From Pectobacterium sp. CFBP8739 (GTDB lineage: Bacteria > Pseudomonadota > Gammaproteobacteria > Enterobacterales > Enterobacteriaceae): 64,000 nucleotides of DNA. Below, piece after piece: positions 1 through 9,660 of this stretch. The stretch's first letter is position 1. Each line of letters starts with the position of its first letter. A program made the translations under genes and the position numbers. The stretch lies in assembly GCF_013449375.1 (NCBI RefSeq), contig NZ_JACDRR010000005.1, positions 352,070 through 416,069 of the forward strand. Direction: 5' to 3'. Under the pieces are notes generated by a model. It saw nothing but the letters and a program-made list of their open reading frames with translations. It was not told the DNA's origin and made no database searches.

Positions 1-174
<174 letters not shown>

Positions 175-194
175 GCGTCAGCGATGATTCTGTG

Positions 195-227
195 AAAAAA
201 GGGCGACGTGATGTCGCCCTTTTTTAT
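195..227 (+). terminator. Rho-independent terminator after gapA
   Basis: A 7-bp GC-rich stem (GGGCGAC / GTCGCCC) with a 5-nt loop is preceded by a run of A and followed by six T. It sits 20 bp after the gapA stop and can work on both strands. Confidence 0.85.
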
Positions 228-281
228 TGTTAATTGCAGATTTCTTTTTACAACGAAAAACAATCAAAAAAAGGCACTATC

Positions 282-1151
282 ATGCATAACACAATGTTCT
301 CACTTCCCGTCACGAAACAAATTAGCGCTACCCTCACCCAGCGTCAGTTGGACCAACTCCCTATCATCGTCGTTGATCATCCTGAAGTTCGCGCAGCGGT
401 CGCATTGCAAGGTGCGCACCTGCTGAGCTGGCAACCGACAAATGAAGAACCCGTTCTCTGGCTGAGCGACAATACACCTTTTACTCATCACGTGGCGATT
501 CGCGGCGGTGTACCGATCTGCTTCCCTTGGTTTGGCCCTTTCGCCGAGCCTAACCATGGTTTCGCCCGCCTGCTGCCATGGGAATTTACCGCCCACAGCG
601 AAGATGAGCACGGTGTGCAGCTCACGTTCACACTTCGGGACAATGAAGAAACACGGAAGAGCTGGCAGCATGAATTCACGCTCATTGCCCACTTCAAGCT
701 GGGCAAAGAATGTGGCATTGAGTTGGAAGCACAAGGTGATTACAGCATTACCAGCGCGTTGCACACCTATTTCAACATCGGTGACATCAGCGATATCCGC
801 ATTACTGGTCTGGGCGAGTCATTCATTGACAAGGTGAATCAGGGCAAGCTGTCTACGCAGCAAGGCGATCTGGTTTTTACCGACCGTACAGACCGCATTT
901 ATACCCAACCACAGGATACCAGTGTGGTACATGACGCAGTGCTGAAACGCAGCATCGAAGTACACCATTCACACCACAGTGATGTCGTGTCGTGGAACCC
1001 TGGTGCAGAGCTTTCTCGTACAATTAGCGATATGACCGATGAGGGATATAAAACGTTCGTGTGCGTAGAAACGGCGCGCATTAATCAACCGTTTGTCGCC
1101 ATCACCAACGCTCCGGCGCGTCTGGCAACAGTTATCCGTATCAAGAAATAA
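282..1151 (+). CDS. yeaD: D-hexose-6-phosphate mutarotase (aldose-1-epimerase-like)
   Basis: The 289-residue product matches the YeaD family, which interconverts the alpha and beta anomers of glucose 6-phosphate in the cytoplasm. Family features seen are the GGVPICFPWFGPF segment near residues 75-87, HGFAR at 92-96, and a C-terminal FVCVETARI segment with the acidic residue used in this fold. An ATG 16 codons upstream is in frame, but the start at 282 matches the family length and has an A-rich AAAAGG before it. Location directly behind gapA is the conserved enterobacterial arrangement. The gene probably has its own promoter because a terminator separates it from gapA. Confidence 0.9.
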   Translation: MHNTMFSLPVTKQISATLTQRQLDQLPIIVVDHPEVRAAVALQGAHLLSWQPTNEEPVLWLSDNTPFTHHVAIRGGVPICFPWFGPFAEPNHGFARLLPWEFTAHSEDEHGVQLTFTLRDNEETRKSWQHEFTLIAHFKLGKECGIELEAQGDYSITSALHTYFNIGDISDIRITGLGESFIDKVNQGKLSTQQGDLVFTDRTDRIYTQPQDTSVVHDAVLKRSIEVHHSHHSDVVSWNPGAELSRTISDMTDEGYKTFVCVETARINQPFVAITNAPARLATVIRIKK

Positions 1152-1211
1152 TCACGTGATAGGCGTATGACGATGTCGCCATACGCCCTATTTATTCTGC
1201 AAATCCTTTCG

Positions 1212-2063
1212 CTACACCACATCCAGATGCTGTTTACGCATCGGTGGAGGGAAGGCCTGATCTAACTGCGCGATATCTTCCGCAGATAGCTGCACGTTCA
1301 GCGCTTTGGCATTTTCCTGAACGTGCGTGACAGAGCTTGCTTTAGGAATCGCGAGAACACCCTGCTGACGGATAGCCCATGCCAATAATAATTGAGCAGA
1401 TGTGATGCTGTGCTCGCGAGCAATGCGGTTGACTACCGGATGTGAGAATAATCCGTCACGTAAGCGCCCAGCCTGCGCCAGCGGACAATACGCCATGATG
1501 GGAAGCTGCTGTTGCTGACACCACGGCAATAAATCAAACTCAATACCGCGCGATGCCAAATGGTAAAGCACCTGATTGGTCATACAGCGTTGTCCGCCGT
1601 TCAGCGAACATAGCTCCTGCATGTCTTCAAGATCAAGATTGGAGACGCCCCACTGGCCGATTTTTCCCGCCTGCTGTAATCGCTCCATCGCTGCAATCGT
1701 ATCTACTAACGGGATACCGCCACGCCAGTGCAGCAAATACAGATCAATCCGCTCGGTTTTCAGCCGTTTCAGACTGCGTTCACATGCTTGTATCGCCTTT
1801 TCGCCTCCCGCATTGTGCGGGTACACTTTCGATACCAGATAAACACTATCGCGGCGGCCACGTAGCGCTGCACCGACCACCTCCTCAGCCCGACCTTCCG
1901 CATACATTTCCGCCGTATCAATCAGCGTTAACCCAAGGTCGATGCCAGCTTGCAGCGCCGTCACTTCCTGCGCTTTCATACGGACATCTTCGCCCATGAA
2001 CCACGTTCCCTGTCCGATCGCGGGTACGCATGTATCATCTGGAAAACGAATCGTTTTTGTCAC
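1212..2063 (-). CDS. yeaE: Aldo/keto reductase (YeaE, methylglyoxal reductase family)
   Basis: This 283-residue AKR-superfamily protein is expected to be an NADPH-dependent reductase of small aldehydes; E. coli YeaE acts on methylglyoxal. Visible family signatures are LIDTAEMYAEGRAEE (catalytic Asp and Tyr), LVSKVYP (catalytic Lys), the LYLLHWRG segment with the active-site His, and a C-terminal IPKASS cofactor-binding motif. The start is GTG, supported by AGGAG about 7 nt upstream; no better ATG exists. It is convergent with yeaD and lies downstream of mipA on the same strand. Confidence 0.88.
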   Translation of the reverse strand: MTKTIRFPDDTCVPAIGQGTWFMGEDVRMKAQEVTALQAGIDLGLTLIDTAEMYAEGRAEEVVGAALRGRRDSVYLVSKVYPHNAGGEKAIQACERSLKRLKTERIDLYLLHWRGGIPLVDTIAAMERLQQAGKIGQWGVSNLDLEDMQELCSLNGGQRCMTNQVLYHLASRGIEFDLLPWCQQQQLPIMAYCPLAQAGRLRDGLFSHPVVNRIAREHSITSAQLLLAWAIRQQGVLAIPKASSVTHVQENAKALNVQLSAEDIAQLDQAFPPPMRKQHLDVV

Positions 2064-2141
2064 GCGCGGCTCCTTTACTTATCGTTAACGTAATTGTTTA
2101 CCGCCCACATTACCTGACCAACAGCGCACCATAAACGTGCA

Positions 2142-2163
2142 AATGGGGTGATATCACCCCATT
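2142..2163. repeat. 22-bp perfect palindrome between yeaE and mipA
   Basis: An 11-nt arm, AATGGGGTGAT, is followed immediately by its exact complement. It lies 57 bp past the mipA stop and about 80 bp before the yeaE start. On the minus strand only a short T-run follows, so it could be a weak terminator or attenuator for mipA, or an operator for yeaE. The sequence does not decide between these. Confidence 0.5.
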
Positions 2164-2220
2164 ATTGTACGGAAAATGCACTATGCTTACGAGGAGCATT
2201 CAAAACGCTCACGAAAAGCA

Positions 2221-2970
2221 TTAGAAGTGGTAACTGACGCCGGCACTCATCAAGATACTGTGATGACTATCGACAATCGGACTATCCTTCATTTCGTCAG
2301 ACAAACGCACGTAACGGCCCACAGCCCAGGCGCTCCAACTTTGGTTAATCTTATAACCGGCGCTGAGTTCAAGATACGGGGCCCAGCCATCGCCAGGGCT
2401 ATACTGGCTAAAGCCGGAACGGGCGGACTCCTGAGCGCTAACGCCATAATAATACTGGTTCATGTTTTCACTGAACCAGGTGGCGCCGATACCTGGAGTG
2501 ATGCTCAAATCACCCATTGAGAAACGGTACAGATAAGCGGTATCCCATGCAAAACCGTTACTGTAATCCAGCGTATCACCGGCCAACACTGTACGAATGT
2601 CACCCCAGTCAGCGGTGTGGCTATAGGCTGCGCCCGCCATCAGCGTACTGCGACGTTTATCTAACTGTTTCATCCGTAGATCGTCACTATCTCCAGGTTT
2701 AAACCCTAGAGGCAGGTAGTAGGCCGTTAAAGAGAGACGATTTTCGCCGTCATTCCACAGGTAGTATCCACCACCCAGCCCGCGGAAGTAAAAATTTTCA
2801 CTTTCATAATTCAGTACAGGAAGCGGATAAACGTCATTATCAACACCACGGTATACAGACGTTGAACCCGCAGCGCCAAGGCCCAGAGAGACATCTGCGG
2901 CATAGGCTGAAGGCAGGAGCACAGCACCAGAAATCAGTGCAGCCAGCATACATAGTTGAGGTTTTTTCAC
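2221..2970 (-). CDS. mipA: MltA-interacting outer-membrane scaffold protein MipA
   Basis: The 249-residue protein belongs to the MipA/OmpV family of outer-membrane beta-barrels. In E. coli MipA links the lytic transglycosylase MltA to PBP1B in murein growth. A signal peptide is clear: VKKPQLCMLAALISGA then a cut after the SAYA motif near residue 24. The mature part alternates aromatic and polar residues and ends in SYHF, a typical outer-membrane C-terminal Phe. I chose the GTG at 2968-2970, because the longer reading frame puts about 20 odd residues before the signal peptide, whereas this start matches family length and has AGGAAAGAG upstream. Confidence 0.87.
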   Translation of the reverse strand: MKKPQLCMLAALISGAVLLPSAYAADVSLGLGAAGSTSVYRGVDNDVYPLPVLNYESENFYFRGLGGGYYLWNDGENRLSLTAYYLPLGFKPGDSDDLRMKQLDKRRSTLMAGAAYSHTADWGDIRTVLAGDTLDYSNGFAWDTAYLYRFSMGDLSITPGIGATWFSENMNQYYYGVSAQESARSGFSQYSPGDGWAPYLELSAGYKINQSWSAWAVGRYVRLSDEMKDSPIVDSHHSILMSAGVSYHF

Positions 2971-3425
2971 AGTTTTCTCTTTCCTATTACAGATAAATAT
3001 CATGAAACATGATAAGCCAATTACACACATTCGCGTTCAGGTTATATAAAAATAAGACTAACGAATAACCTAACTATTCGATAGGTTTTACGTGCGCTAA
3101 CGTCGGTAATAGGCCGTGTTCTTAAGGCTGAGCGCCTGTTCTCTGTAATGGTACACGGATTCTCCTGAAAGTGAGTCCTTGAAATATCTTAAAAATACGT
3201 CGGTGGACTAGAGGAAATTTTACGGATGCAAACTACGCTTTAATACAGAAGGTGACGTCTCCCTGATCAGCAGGCATGAATAAAATCACGACGCCCTGAC
3301 GCAACAAGTTGGCATAAGGGTTGCTGGACTCAGGAGATTTCTTCTTTCGGAGGGCAATACATTAATAGGCATATATTCCACACGCTCTCTTAATCTGTGC
3401 TAATCGACGAAGGACGGGCATCGCT
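2971..3425. other. Intergenic region between mipA and yeaG
   Basis: This 455-bp gap separates two divergent genes. It holds the leftward mipA promoter region and the rightward yeaG control region with a sigma-54 promoter (listed separately). No convincing ORF or RNA gene was found. Confidence 0.7.
3310..3325 (+). promoter_or_regulatory. Sigma-54 promoter of yeaG-yeaH
   Basis: The sequence TGGCATAAGGGTTGCT fits the sigma-54 consensus TGGCAY-N5-TTGCW. The invariant GG and GC are exactly 10 nt apart. Transcription would start about 12 nt after the GC, near 3336, giving a leader of about 90 nt before the yeaG ATG. E. coli yeaGH is known to respond to nitrogen limitation through NtrC and sigma-54, which agrees. 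I did not identify a convincing enhancer site. Confidence 0.72.
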
Positions 3426-5360
3426 ATGAACATATTTGATCACTACCGCCAGCGCTACGACGCTGCCAAGGACGAAGAGTTCACTCTGCAGGAATTCCTT
3501 ACCATCTGTCAGCAGGATCGCAATGCTTATGCGAACGCCGCTGAACGATTGTTAACGGCTATCGGTGAGCCTGTAATGGTGGATACCGCCCAAGAATCAC
3601 GAATGTCGCGCCTATTCTCGAACCGGGTCATTGCTCGCTATCCGGCTTTTGAAGAATTTTACGGTATGGAAGAAGCCATCGAACAGATTGTTTCTTACCT
3701 GAAACATGCCGCGCAGGGATTAGAGGAGAAGAAGCAGATCCTGTATCTGTTGGGGCCGGTCGGTGGCGGGAAATCCTCTCTGGCCGAACGCTTGAAAGCG
3801 CTGATGCAGCGTGTACCGATTTACATCCTCAGCGCCAACGGCGAACGCAGTCCGGTGAATGATCATCCGCTCTGCCTGTTCAATCCGCAGGAAGATGCCG
3901 CAATACTCGAAAAAGAGTACGCCATTCCACGGCGCTATCTCGGCACCATCATGTCACCGTGGGCGGCCAAACGCCTTCAGGAATTTGGGGGAGACATTTC
4001 CAAATTCAAAGTCGTCAAAGTATGGCCATCGATTCTGGCGCAGGTTGGGATCGCGAAAACCGAACCCGGCGATGAGAACAATCAGGATATTTCCGCGCTG
4101 GTCGGCAAGGTCGATATCCGCAAGCTGGAGCATTATGCCCAGAACGATCCGGATGCCTACGGTTACTCTGGCGCATTGTGCCGTGCGAACCAGGGTATTA
4201 TGGAATTCGTCGAGATGTTCAAAGCGCCGATTAAAGTGCTCCACCCGCTGCTGACCGCGACACAGGAAGGCAACTACAACGGGACGGAAGGTATCGCTGC
4301 CCTGCCGTTCAACGGGATTATTCTGGCGCACTCCAATGAATCCGAATGGGTGCAATTCCGTAACAACAAGAACAATGAGGCGTTTCTTGACCGTGTGTAT
4401 ATCGTGAAAGTGCCGTACTGCCTGCGCGTGTCCGAAGAGGTCAAAATTTACGACAAGCTGCTTAACCACAGTGAGCTGACGCATGCGCCTTGCGCCCCCG
4501 GCACGCTGGAAACGCTGGCCCGTTTCTCCATTCTGTCGCGTCTGAAAGACCCTGAAAACTCCAGCATCTACTCCAAGATGCGGGTTTATGACGGGGAAAG
4601 CCTGAAAGATACCGACCCGAAGGCGAAATCCTATCAGGAGTACCGTGACTACGCAGGCGTGGATGAAGGGATGAACGGCCTGTCGACCCGCTTCGCGTTC
4701 AAGATTCTGTCACGTGTCTTTAACTTCGATCACAGTGAAGTCGCGGCTAACCCAGTACACCTGTTCTACGTACTGGAGCAGCAGATCGAGCGCGAGCAGT
4801 TCCCGCAGGAGCTGGCAGATAAGTATCTGGAGCACCTGAAAGGCTATTTGACGCCGAAATACGCGGAGTTTATCGGTAAAGAGATCCAGACCGCCTATCT
4901 CGAATCCTATTCTGAATACGGACAGAACATTTTTGACCGTTATGTTACCTATGCGGATTTCTGGATTCAGGATCAGGAGTACCGTGACCCAGATACCGGC
5001 CAACTGTTTGACCGTGAATCGCTAAACGCCGAGCTGGAAAAGATCGAGAAGCCTGCGGGTATCAGCAATCCGAAAGACTTCCGTAACGAGATCGTCAACT
5101 TTGTCCTGCGCGCCCGTGCCAATAATAGCGGCCGGAATCCAAACTGGACCAGTTATGAAAAACTGCGCACGGTCATTGAGAAGAAGATGTTCTCCAACAC
5201 GGAAGAGCTACTGCCTGTGATTTCGTTTAATACCAAAACCTCAACGGATGAACAGAAAAAACATGATGACTTCGTCGATCGTATGATGGAGAAAGGCTAC
5301 ACCCGGAAGCAGGTGCGTTTGCTGTGCGAATGGTATCTGCGGGTGAGGAAATCATCATAA
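3426..5360 (+). CDS. yeaG: PrkA-family serine protein kinase YeaG
   Basis: The 644-residue protein has the same length as E. coli YeaG. An N-terminal AAA-type PrkA domain carries a Walker A motif GPVGGGKS at residues 110-117, and the C-terminal PrkA domain contains the kinase-like region. YeaG is a cytoplasmic protein kinase linked to nitrogen starvation and stationary-phase survival. It lies upstream of yeaH with a 36-bp gap and probably forms one operon under the sigma-54 promoter at 3310. AAGGA lies 11 nt before the ATG. Confidence 0.93.
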   Translation: MNIFDHYRQRYDAAKDEEFTLQEFLTICQQDRNAYANAAERLLTAIGEPVMVDTAQESRMSRLFSNRVIARYPAFEEFYGMEEAIEQIVSYLKHAAQGLEEKKQILYLLGPVGGGKSSLAERLKALMQRVPIYILSANGERSPVNDHPLCLFNPQEDAAILEKEYAIPRRYLGTIMSPWAAKRLQEFGGDISKFKVVKVWPSILAQVGIAKTEPGDENNQDISALVGKVDIRKLEHYAQNDPDAYGYSGALCRANQGIMEFVEMFKAPIKVLHPLLTATQEGNYNGTEGIAALPFNGIILAHSNESEWVQFRNNKNNEAFLDRVYIVKVPYCLRVSEEVKIYDKLLNHSELTHAPCAPGTLETLARFSILSRLKDPENSSIYSKMRVYDGESLKDTDPKAKSYQEYRDYAGVDEGMNGLSTRFAFKILSRVFNFDHSEVAANPVHLFYVLEQQIEREQFPQELADKYLEHLKGYLTPKYAEFIGKEIQTAYLESYSEYGQNIFDRYVTYADFWIQDQEYRDPDTGQLFDRESLNAELEKIEKPAGISNPKDFRNEIVNFVLRARANNSGRNPNWTSYEKLRTVIEKKMFSNTEELLPVISFNTKTSTDEQKKHDDFVDRMMEKGYTRKQVRLLCEWYLRVRKSS

Positions 5361-5396
5361 TGACGCACGATGCTGGCAACAGCGTTTGGGGGAAAC

Positions 5397-6671
5397 ATGG
5401 CCTATTTTATTGATCGACGGCTAAACGGCAAAAACAAAAGCACGGTGAACCGCCAACGCTTTTTGCGCCGCTATAAGTCGCAAATAAAACAGTCGATTTC
5501 CGAGGCCATTAATAAGCGTTCGGTGACCGACATCGAAAGCGGGGAGTCCGTCTCGATCCCCAATGCAGACATCAACGAACCGATGTTCCATCAGGGCCGT
5601 GGAGGACGCCGCCACCGCGTCCACCCGGGCAACGATCACTTCGTACAGAACGACAAAATCGAGCGGCCACAAGGAGGTGGCGGTGGTGGTTCCGGTCAGG
5701 GGGATGCCAGTAAAGATGGCGAAGGCGAGGATGAGTTTGTCTTTCAGATCTCCAAAGACGAATATCTGGATCTGCTGTTTGAAGATCTGGCGCTGCCTAA
5801 CCTGAAGAAAACCCAGCATCGGCAGATGACCGAGTACAAAACGCACCGCGCCGGCTACACCGCGAATGGCGTTCCCGCCAATATCAGCGTGGTGCGCTCA
5901 CTGCAAAACTCGCTGGCACGCCGTATGGCGATGACAGCGGGTAAACGGCGCACGCTGCATGAGCTGGAAGAGTCGCTGGAACAGCTGGCGCATACCGAGC
6001 CCGCACAATTGCTGGAAGAGGAACGGCTGCGGCAGGAAATTACTGAACTGCGCCAGAAAATTGCACGCGTGCCGTTTATCGATACGTTTGACCTGCGCTA
6101 CAAGAACTACGAGCGCCGGGCCGAACCATCGAGCCAGGCCGTGATGTTTTGTTTGATGGACGTGTCCGGCTCCATGGATCAGGCGACAAAAGACATGGCG
6201 AAGCGCTTTTATATTCTGCTGTATCTGTTCCTCAGCAGAAATTACAAAAACGTGGACGTTGTCTATATTCGCCATCACACGCAGGCAAAAGAGGTTGATG
6301 AACAGGAGTTCTTCTACTCTCAGGAAACCGGCGGCACCATTGTCTCCAGTGCGTTAAAACTGATGGAGGAAGTCGTACGCGAGCGTTACGATCCGTCACA
6401 GTGGAATATCTATGCGGCACAGGCATCGGATGGCGATAACTGGGCTGATGATTCACCGCTGTGCCACCAAATTCTGGCGAATCAGCTTCTGCCAATGGTG
6501 CGTTATTACAGCTATATCGAGATCACCCGACGTTCACACCAGACGCTCTGGCGCGAATACGAAACACTACGCGATACATTCGATAATTTCGCTATGCAGC
6601 ATATTCGCGATCAGGATGATATCTACCCTGTCTTCCGCGAACTCTTCCGTAAACAAACCGTAGGCCATTAG
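5397..6671 (+). CDS. yeaH: UPF0229 protein YeaH (von Willebrand A-like)
   Basis: This 424-residue protein is the usual partner of YeaG. A VWA-like domain is marked by the metal-site motif DVSGS at residues 255-259, within [12 protein letters not shown]. The N-terminal half is basic and includes a glycine-rich linker at about 93-99. The start at 5397 gives the conserved [15 protein letters not shown] beginning and has GGGGGA six bases upstream; the in-frame ATG nine codons earlier has no such support. YeaH probably assists YeaG signalling, but its molecular role is not established. Confidence 0.92.
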   Translation: MAYFIDRRLNGKNKSTVNRQRFLRRYKSQIKQSISEAINKRSVTDIESGESVSIPNADINEPMFHQGRGGRRHRVHPGNDHFVQNDKIERPQGGGGGGSGQGDASKDGEGEDEFVFQISKDEYLDLLFEDLALPNLKKTQHRQMTEYKTHRAGYTANGVPANISVVRSLQNSLARRMAMTAGKRRTLHELEESLEQLAHTEPAQLLEEERLRQEITELRQKIARVPFIDTFDLRYKNYERRAEPSSQAVMFCLMDVSGSMDQATKDMAKRFYILLYLFLSRNYKNVDVVYIRHHTQAKEVDEQEFFYSQETGGTIVSSALKLMEEVVRERYDPSQWNIYAAQASDGDNWADDSPLCHQILANQLLPMVRYYSYIEITRRSHQTLWREYETLRDTFDNFAMQHIRDQDDIYPVFRELFRKQTVGH

Positions 6672-6752
6672 CCATACCCAGCCAGTTACCTGTTAATGAT
6701 TAATCGTTAGCTGGCTGATTTTCCCTTCCAGAGTGGAAATCACGACCTCATC

Positions 6753-6765
6753 GTGACATTGTCAC
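6753..6765. promoter_or_regulatory. Small dyad upstream of the MFS gene
   Basis: GTGAC-ATT-GTCAC is a perfect inverted repeat about 75 bp before the MFS start codon. Its placement suggests a regulator-binding site, but I cannot assign a regulator. The spacing does not fit CRP. Confidence 0.35.
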
Positions 6766-6840
6766 AAAGATAACGCTTTCTTTCCGCCAGTGCGCGCATT
6801 ACCCTGTCGACCCCATAAAACGTAGACGTCTGTTTTTGTT

Positions 6841-8040
6841 ATGCAACGATTTGTTCTGATTTTACTGGCTCTGGTTCTACTCGGCCCGCTGGGCATTGAC
6901 ATCTATTTACCGCTTATTCCCGCCATCGCCGTGGCATTGAACAGCCCGGAATCGCTGATTCAATCCACCGTCGCCCTGTTTATTTTGGTCATGGGATTAG
7001 GCCAACTGCTAGCTGGGCCGCTGGTCGATAAGTACGGTCGCCGCCCTATGGCGCTGGTCGGCGTAGTTATCTATATCATCGGTGCCATCATGGCCGCGCT
7101 GGCGACCAACGCCACGCTATTCGTCCTCTCACGTCTTTTTCAGGGGCTGGCCGTCTGCTGTACCGCCGTCGCCATTTTCAGCAGCGTCCGTGACAAGTTA
7201 AACGGCGATGACGCCGCCAGAACCTATGGCTTTCTCAACGGCACGCTGAATATTGTGCCAGCGCTGGCGCCGCTCTTCGGCGGGCTGCTGGCTGAAGCCT
7301 TTGGCTGGCGTGCGCCTTTCTGGTTCCTCGCGGGCTACAGTGTCCTGGTACTGGCACTCGTCATTCGCTTCCTGCCCGAAACGCGCCCAGATTCAACATT
7401 GCCCGTACACGGCTTGCCGCTGCGCCAATATGTACGCCTGTTATCCGATCGCCATTTTCTGGGATTTGCATCCGTCAACGCGGGCGCGATGGGGATGGCG
7501 TTAACCTATGTCACCTTTTCCCCCGTGGTGTTGATGAATCAGGTGCAACTCACACCGCTTGAGTTTTCCATTGCCTTCGGGGCAAACGGCTTTTGGATCA
7601 TGCTGGTCAGCTTTTTTGCGAATCGCATTATCCGCAAAGTCGGCCGACCACGCTGTCTGGCTATCGGTAGCCTGCTGATGGGCGCGGGTTTCCTTTCGCT
7701 GCTTGGTGGTGTTGTGCTCTTGCCTGATACGCTACAAGATACCTGGCCGACCTACATGCTGCCCGTCGCGCTGGCCTGTGCCGGTCTGGCATTTTTGATC
7801 GGGCCGTCCACCAGCTATGCGCTGGAACCTTATTCCAATGAGGCGGGGATTGCGTCGGCGATGGTAGGTTTTGTACAAATGGCGGGGGGAGCAGCACTGG
7901 GGTTGATCGCGATGGCGCTCCCTCTGCCGTCAAAAATATCACTGGCGCTGGTGATGCTCTGTGCCGCTCTGTTAGCGGTACGCGCCCGCCTGCTCACGCG
8001 GCACCACAAGGGCAGCATTACGTCACTGCCCCGTACGTAG
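6841..8040 (+). CDS. Bcr/CflA-type MFS drug exporter
   Basis: The 399-residue protein has the hydrophobic pattern of a 12-helix major facilitator. The DHA1/Bcr-CflA signature is visible: GIDIYLPLIPAIA in helix 1, then GQLLAGPLVDKYGRRP between helices 2 and 3 (motif A), and LSRLFQGLAVC in helix 4. Members export antibiotics or small metabolites by proton antiport, and the substrate cannot be told from sequence. The gene is monocistronic and convergent with dadA, the two stops being only 23 bp apart. It is not part of the yeaGH neighbourhood in E. coli, so it is a lineage-specific addition. Confidence 0.82.
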   Translation: MQRFVLILLALVLLGPLGIDIYLPLIPAIAVALNSPESLIQSTVALFILVMGLGQLLAGPLVDKYGRRPMALVGVVIYIIGAIMAALATNATLFVLSRLFQGLAVCCTAVAIFSSVRDKLNGDDAARTYGFLNGTLNIVPALAPLFGGLLAEAFGWRAPFWFLAGYSVLVLALVIRFLPETRPDSTLPVHGLPLRQYVRLLSDRHFLGFASVNAGAMGMALTYVTFSPVVLMNQVQLTPLEFSIAFGANGFWIMLVSFFANRIIRKVGRPRCLAIGSLLMGAGFLSLLGGVVLLPDTLQDTWPTYMLPVALACAGLAFLIGPSTSYALEPYSNEAGIASAMVGFVQMAGGAALGLIAMALPLPSKISLALVMLCAALLAVRARLLTRHHKGSITSLPRT

Positions 8041-8063
8041 TTCAAAACTAAAGTAGTTCAAAC

Positions 8064-9317
8064 CTAACGAGCATACCTTTCCACGGACAAATCATCGGCT
8101 TCAATCTCTGGTGATTTGTCCGACAGAATATCCGCCAGCAACTTCCCTGAGCCACAGGCCATCGTCCAGCCTAACGTGCCATGCCCAGTATTCAGATACA
8201 GATTTTTCAGCGGTGAACGCCCTACCAGCGGCGTGCCGTCTGGCGTCATCGGCCGCAACCCCGTCCAGAATGTCGCTTGTTCAATCGGGCCACAATGGGG
8301 ATACAGATCGCGTACTACCATCTCCAGCGTCTCACGCCGTTTAGGATTCAGATCGGTGTTGAAGCCCACGACCTCTGCCATTCCTCCAACGCGGATGCGG
8401 CGTTCAAAACGCGTGATTGCCACTTTGTAGGTTTCATCCAGCACGGTAGAAACCGGCGCAGAGGCATCATCCGCCAGCGGGATCGTCAGTGAATAGCCTT
8501 TCAGCGGATAAACCGGAATATCGAACCACTGGCGCAGTAGCCCCGTGGAATAGGAACCGCAGGCCATCACATAGGCGTCCGCCACGATCATTTCATCGTC
8601 GCACTGTACGCCCGTTACGTGTTGCCCTTCCACCCGCAGTTGGCGAACGTGGCACCCCAGCTTAAAGGTGACGCCCGCATCGGCAGCCATCGCCGCCAGT
8701 TGACGGGTGAACAGCTGACAGTCCCCTGTCTCATCATGCGGTAAGCGCAGCCCGCCGGTTAGTTTCTCCGCCACATTTGCCAGCGCAGGTTCAACAGAGG
8801 CCAGCTCATGACGAGACAGTAGCTGATACGGGACGCCAGCCTCTTTCAGCACGGCGATATCCCGTGTCGCATTGTCATATTGCTGTTCGGTACGGAACAG
8901 TTGCAGCGTCCCGCCCTGCCGACCTTCGTACTCAATACCAGTATCTCGCCGCAGTTGTTGCAAACAATCACGGCTGTACTCCGCCAGACGCACCATCCGC
9001 GCTTTATTGACTTTATAATGGCGTGAATCACAGTTAAGTAACATTTGCCACATCCAGCACAACTGCGCGGCCGTGAAATCGGGCCGGATAGCTAGCGGCG
9101 CATGGCGCTGAAACATCCATTTTATCGCTTTCAGCGGTATTCCCGGCGCCGCCCAGGGCGCGGCATAGCCGGGGGAAATCTGCCCGGCATTCCCGGCGCT
9201 GGTTTCCAACGCGGGCTCCGGTTGCCTGTCGATAACGGTAACATCATGCCCTGTCTGCGCAAGATACCAGGCGGTACTCACGCCAACTACGCCACTTCCC
9301 AGAATCACAACCCGCAT
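8064..9317 (-). CDS. dadA: D-amino acid dehydrogenase, FAD subunit
   Basis: The 417-residue protein is an inner-membrane-associated flavoprotein that oxidises D-amino acids, chiefly D-alanine, to 2-oxo acids and passes electrons to the respiratory chain. The FAD-binding GSGVVG motif is at residues 7-12, with [17 protein letters not shown] close behind. The C-terminal [14 protein letters not shown] flavin-contact motif is typical of DadA. In E. coli the alanine racemase gene dadX follows directly; here the convergent MFS gene follows instead and no dadX is present. Regulation by Lrp and CRP is known in E. coli but not shown here. Confidence 0.92.
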   Translation of the reverse strand: MRVVILGSGVVGVSTAWYLAQTGHDVTVIDRQPEPALETSAGNAGQISPGYAAPWAAPGIPLKAIKWMFQRHAPLAIRPDFTAAQLCWMWQMLLNCDSRHYKVNKARMVRLAEYSRDCLQQLRRDTGIEYEGRQGGTLQLFRTEQQYDNATRDIAVLKEAGVPYQLLSRHELASVEPALANVAEKLTGGLRLPHDETGDCQLFTRQLAAMAADAGVTFKLGCHVRQLRVEGQHVTGVQCDDEMIVADAYVMACGSYSTGLLRQWFDIPVYPLKGYSLTIPLADDASAPVSTVLDETYKVAITRFERRIRVGGMAEVVGFNTDLNPKRRETLEMVVRDLYPHCGPIEQATFWTGLRPMTPDGTPLVGRSPLKNLYLNTGHGTLGWTMACGSGKLLADILSDKSPEIEADDLSVERYAR

Positions 9318-9660
9318 GCTACCGCTCTCCCTTTCTTTCCGTTATCGACCATTTTCCTCTGCCCATTTTATTTAAGTTATCTGTGCGTTGTGTTTACTAC
9401 AACTCGAATTATTTAAGGACTAATTCGCTAGCAAAACACGAATTAACTGGGGTAAAACACTGGCTAAAAGATAAAATACAGAACCACTCTACCACCTAGT
9501 TAAAAATTGTCATCCGCCACAGTGATAGCATTTCACTATTGCTGATATTCGCCAAATTGTTACGCCAAGCCACCGTTTTCTCATCACTTTTATCAGATTG
9601 AGCTACGATTAATTATACCTGTGCGATTGCGCGCAGGTTGGTCACGTAGGGGGCGCGCTG
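9318..9660. other. Divergent promoter region dadA / ycgB
   Basis: A 343-bp gap. It contains the ERIC relic at 9358-9422 and a small dyad AGTGA-TAGCATT-TCACT at 9521-9537. The rest is AT-rich with no supported gene. Confidence 0.5.
9358..9422. repeat. Shrunken ERIC-like repeat relic
   Basis: The right part, CAACTCGAATTATTTAAGGA, matches the right end of ERIC elements. The left part, with TTTAAGTT and TGTGCGTTG, aligns to the left end of the ERIC at 37032. The central palindrome is missing, leaving about 65 bp instead of 127. It lies in the dadA-ycgB divergent region. This is inferred by comparison with the intact copy in the window. Confidence 0.5.

Noticed and set aside
300-764. Long minus-strand ORF inside yeaD
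   Set aside because: Antisense shadow of a well-supported gene; composition rich in Arg, Cys and Pro is typical of shadow frames.
2176-2520. Plus-strand 114-codon ORF opposite mipA
   Set aside because: It lies wholly antisense to the clear MipA coding sequence, lacks a ribosome binding site and resembles no protein.
9521-9537. AGTGA-N7-TCACT as a CRP site for dadA
   Set aside because: The arms differ from TGTGA/TCACA and the spacer is 7 rather than 6, so CRP assignment is not justified.
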